This document shows positions 21,801 through 25,000 of a DNA stretch of 25,000 nt, piece after piece (positions within the stretch are counted from its first letter, which is position 1; each line of letters opens with the position of its first letter). The notes below the pieces were generated by a model. The model did not search any database and had not been told where the DNA came from. It was given only the letters and a program-made list of their open reading frames with translations. This DNA comes from Bugula neritina (Eukaryota; Bryozoa; Gymnolaemata; Cheilostomatida; Bugulidae), in contig OZ037769.1 of the NCBI GenBank assembly GCA_964035545.1, positions 7,595,929-7,620,928 on the forward strand, read 5' to 3'. A program made the position numbers and the translations under genes.

Positions 21801-22790
21801 TCTAATTGTGGCCGGTTTCAACTTTTTCGTTATGCTTGTCACGTTCACCACTTTTCTAGTGCAAAAGCTAGTCATAGCAGTATAATTATTGTATCGTCAA
21901 AAACAAAAAATATCTCCAACATTCAAGTAATTATCACGTGGACACTTTTTAGTACTAAGCCATATCTTCGGGCTAAAAGGTTTTATTTGGTGCAAAAAGA
22001 TGCATTTTTAAGCTGATGTTAGTTTATTTATACTTTTAAATATTCTTCTAATCACTAATCATAACCATAATAAAGGTTTTGCACAAACATTCTGCACTGC
22101 TAACACTTTACATCAAATATTATGTGCTAATCCGTTGTTTTCCTTAATTCCGTGGGGCACTAATTCTGCAATTCAACTTACTATACTATCTTGCAACTCT
22201 CCCAACCCTCTCGCTTAATTTTACCTGCCTGACACATTAACCCTGCAATGCCTTTGTTCTGTACACAAACCTTGCACTGTTTCTTTTGTTTTTCAGGCTC
22301 TGTAGATTTCTATCACCAAGAGCACAAAGTCACATGTAACAAACCTCTACCTGATAGATCGCCTCTTAAATCAGCTCCCCAAGCTCACACTAACAAGTTA
22401 GTCAGCAATAGCCACCCTAGGAAGTTGGTAGCCAACTCTGACTCCCATTGGATCTGCTGGAATTCTGGTACACCAGAACCTCCAGGTCTCCAAAAGCGCC
22501 TGCATCGCCCTTGGCCAACCCCCGAGCCTCCAAAAATTTTAGAGGAGAGTTCTCGCTGTTTTAGTCGGGTTTCTCAGCACCGCAACAGTGCAGTGGGCCG
22601 GCCAGCTACCAACACTTTGTTGCCTGCTAATCCTACTCAGCCTATCCCTGATATGATTGGGTCGGATGGGACCCACCCCTCACTTACTATGGCTAGAGAG
22701 CAGGCCTATACTCCTCAGCCAGCCAACCTTCCTAATAGTCAGTCATTGGTCCCTAAGAAATCCGGTCACCCAATCCCATATGTCCTTTAG
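18835..22790 (+). CDS. Unrecognised proline- and arginine-rich protein, six exons
   Basis: Exons 18835-18920, 19387-19522, 20566-20646, 21215-21308, 21406-21504 and 22297-22790 (TAG) join in phase with clean GT-AG borders, giving 329 aa. The start is uncertain: ATG 18835 is in frame across intron 1, while ATG 19391 has a stronger context (AACAATGG) and would give 299 aa. The in-frame continuity of exon 1 favours the longer form. No signal peptide, membrane segment or catalytic motif is visible. Residues about 50-75 are basic and proline-rich (KPEISTYMDHFRVP, then RRRY); the middle is conserved-looking (DYMDSMLKMTGNDFPVYNAR; GFGISDTSARDIVRKDRSVD); the tail is proline-rich (GTPEPPG, PTPEPPK). 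The STYxDxFRxP segment loosely recalls one near the N-terminus of sperm microtubule inner proteins such as SMRP1, from memory only. I do not assign a function. Confidence 0.8.
20300..20333. repeat. 10-bp tandem repeat, about 3.4 copies
   Basis: CTGCCACYAA units in intron 2 of the 329-aa gene. Confidence 0.8.
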
Positions 22791-23745
22791 ACCACAGGCT
22801 ATACTTGGTCAACTACCTCACTTCGTAAACACCGCTGTGGTTTGAAAAGCACCTGTATAACACCTTGTCTAGCCTCACATTATATCGCAGATTACCTGCG
22901 GTGACTTGTCTATAAAGTGATATGCTTTCAACAGCTTTATTTTAACTTGTAGACTCTTACATATCGTTTGGTATATTTTTGTAAACTGGTTTACAGCTCT
23001 GCTTGATATCTGACTTAATTTGGAACTTTGATCAACTTTAGCAGAAAGGCAATTTTCATGTAATAGTATTTAAGATGACTTTGTGATGCACAGCTAGTTA
23101 TGATATTTATATACTGCACCATAAACTAACACCTTATTTATGTGATATTCATAATTCTGCTGTTTTCTATAGCACATTATCACTGTGATCACAAACCAGG
23201 TATGGTATCAACGTATCACTAACAAAGGGTGTAAGCTCCATCTCACAGTCTGTACTTAAACTTTGCTGTGTCCATATGATTTAGTCAACCAGAAATGATT
23301 CTGTTTTGTTGGTGAATTTTGCTGTTTTGCTAGGTACATGGTAATCTTTTTATGTTGAAGAAGTGTCCTTGCTGTGTGATTTTTGATAATAATAATTAAA
23401 ATATTGTTATGCGAGTAAATAATGTATTATTCAGCTTTAGCTGCTAGAAATTGCTGTGAATAATTGAAATAATAGTGATTTATTAGATTAACAAGTCTGT
23501 GAGATTTAGCAACAACTTTATGCATGCAAATGCATTAAATATTTTGCAATTGGTCTATGCTGTTTGTGCCTTCTTGTGTTCGAAGTTATGTGCTTTTATT
23601 CATGAATATGGCAATTATACTGCTGTGGCTGCACACTCTTTGCTCAATATTATAACATCTTTTTCTATGGATAACTAAGGATTGTAATATATTTTCTTAT
23701 ATTTTATATATTAATTGTATTTTTCTAATCGTTGTCTGTAATAAA
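22791..23745 (+). other. Probable 3' UTR of the 329-aa gene, ending at poly(A) signal 23740-23745
   Basis: The first canonical AATAAA after the stop is at 23740-23745, followed by TTTGTCTGTCTTGG, a good GU-rich element. That gives a 3' UTR of about 0.95 kb. An ATTAAA at 23396-23401 is a weaker alternative. No coding sequence is seen. Confidence 0.55.
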
Positions 23746-24245
23746 ACAAAATATTTGTCTGTCTTGGTATATTTTAAGAGTTTGTGGGTTGCATTGTACT
23801 TTTAAGTTACTAAAACTGTATAGAGGCACTGCTATACCTGTAACATACGTAGTTGTCTGTTTAAAATGTTGATCAAATTTAGATGCATGACTTTTAAAGC
23901 TCTCAACTTTGTTTTCTGTTTTGAGAAGGAAGCATATCAAAAAACTGCTGCAAACACCTTTCAGCATCTTTAGACTGTATAAGAAGTAAGTTTTAGAGAA
24001 ATAAACAAAAATTAATTTACACTAATTTCTTTTAGAAAACCAGTAATGATTAAACACAGCATGTTTTACACACTCTACATTAAGGCATAGAAAAACAAGC
24101 AAATTTTCAAAAACTCGAATATCCCTATTGGTTAGATGGTAAATGATATGATATATACAAAAAAATCTACTAATTTTTATTGAAAACACAAATGTTTGCT
24201 AGCAAGCTAAAACATTCATGTTATAAAATTGTTGTCATCTCAATG

Positions 24246-24293
24246 CATTTGGCTCAATTTTTGTGACTGCTGTCACAAAAATTGAGCCAAATG
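24246..24293. repeat. Perfect 22-bp inverted repeat with a 4-bp loop
   Basis: Arms 24246-24267 and 24272-24293 are exact reverse complements around TGCT. There are no flanking direct repeats that I can see, and the hairpin is not followed by a gene end. Confidence 0.9.
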
Positions 24294-24424
24294 GTATTTT
24301 CACTATACATTATGTTTCTTTTCATAAAATTGTGCAGTTTAAAAAACCTTCCATTTCCTTTACTACTAAATATTGAGTTTAGCCAAGTGATAGTTCAACA
24401 TAGCCCTATTATATTATATTTACA

Positions 24425-24619
24425 TTAAACATTCAGAATTTCTCTCAAAAGTGCATTACATAGTTTTGTTAATTGCTACTGAATATGAAATATCACTGAA
24501 TATGCAAATCTGTATTTCAAATTTAAATACAGACTTACATATTCAGCTATATTTTCATATTCAGTAGTAATTAACAACCTATGTAATGCATTTTTGAGAG
24601 AAATTCTGAGTATGTTTAA
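24425..24619. repeat. 195-bp foldback element with about 90% similar arms
   Basis: Arms of about 95 bp meet at 24522. Both ends carry TTAAACAT followed by CAGAATTTCTCTCAAAA, and inner blocks such as TGCATTACATAG and CTACTGAATATGAAA recur inverted. The centre is CTGTATTT-CAAATTT-AAATACAG. It is AT-rich and noncoding, consistent with a recent MITE or foldback insertion. The sequence is unrelated to 15002-15172. Confidence 0.85.
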
Positions 24620-24807
24620 AACAATTAATACATTACCAATTACTAATTGATAAAAAATTAATTTGTTGCCATCATTATTATTCAAAAAATGCCTTTGTGC
24701 GCAACACTGAAAGATTTGTTTTTGTGAGGCTGTTGACATGAAAATCGCACTTTTTGTTTTACTGAAAACTAAACTGAACTTGCTTTATTCGGGACATCCA
24801 GGGCAAA

Positions 24808-24838
24808 ATGTCTGACACCCAACAACCGTGTCAGACAT
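24808..24838 (+). promoter_or_regulatory. Perfect 11-bp hairpin containing the start codon
   Basis: ATGTCTGACAC (24808-24818) and GTGTCAGACAT (24828-24838) are exact reverse complements around a 9-nt loop. In the mRNA the AUG would be paired. Regulation of initiation is inferred and not shown. Confidence 0.5.
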
Positions 24839-24910
24839 CTCCAGGTTTAAGTCCACCAGCAAGACATACTAGGTTCTATCAGTTTCCCAAAATAAATATC
24901 GACGATGATG
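24808..24910 (+). CDS. First coding exon of an unrecognised gene, truncated by the window
   Basis: ATG at 24808 in a good context (CAAAATGT) opens 34 codons and one base, closing at a strong donor GTGAGT (24911). The peptide starts MSDTQQPCQTSPGLSPPARH and continues TRFYQFPKINIDDD; it is polar with no signal peptide. I do not recognise the family. The evidence is the start context, open frame and donor only. The remaining exons lie beyond 25000. Confidence 0.55.
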
Positions 24911-25000
24911 GTGAGTATTTCCCTTCTATGTAATTTTTTTCTATTGATTTTTAATTTTGCCACTAAAATCTACATTTACTGTTATGATTTTAAAAAATCT

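Overview
This is a eukaryotic, animal-type window: AT-rich (roughly one third G+C by eye), with genes split by short GT-AG introns and each protein rebuilt by joining exons in phase. The central-pair flagellar gene SPAG6, a mitochondrial CISD3-type NEET protein, tRNA-derived SINEs, minisatellites and foldback elements point to an invertebrate metazoan with motile cilia or flagellated sperm. I cannot name the species.

Layout, left to right. (1) 199-3704, minus strand: SPAG6, complete, 8 exons, 508 aa. (2) 3705-3911: a 207-bp divergent promoter with a candidate RFX X-box. (3) 3912-7136, plus strand: CISD3, 3 exons, 162 aa, with two CDGSH-type iron-sulfur motifs, both lacking the usual glycine. 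Its 2.6-kb first intron holds degenerate hexamer repeats and a LINE-like 3' end. (4) 7315-12808, minus strand: WDR12, 11 exons, 428 aa, ending tail-to-tail with CISD3; its stop codon lies inside its own poly(A) signal. (5) 12809-18834: a gene-poor 6 kb with 1.5 kb of cryptic simple repeat, a 171-bp foldback, an AT-rich tract and a 33-bp minisatellite in a 133-bp higher-order pattern. (6) 18835-22790, plus strand: an unrecognised six-exon gene of 329 aa (or 299 aa from a later start), followed by a long 3' UTR. (7) 24246-24619: a perfect 22-bp hairpin and a 195-bp foldback. (8) 24808 onward, plus strand: the first coding exon of a gene that runs off the window, whose start codon lies in a perfect 11-bp hairpin.

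The genes do not form one pathway. SPAG6 acts in the axonemal central apparatus, CISD3 in the mitochondrial matrix and WDR12 in nucleolar 60S subunit assembly. SPAG6 and CISD3 probably share a promoter. CISD3 and WDR12 share a short terminator interval. Tandem clusters of defence or biosynthetic genes are absent. The least explained parts are the 329-aa gene, the start-codon hairpin and the foldback elements.
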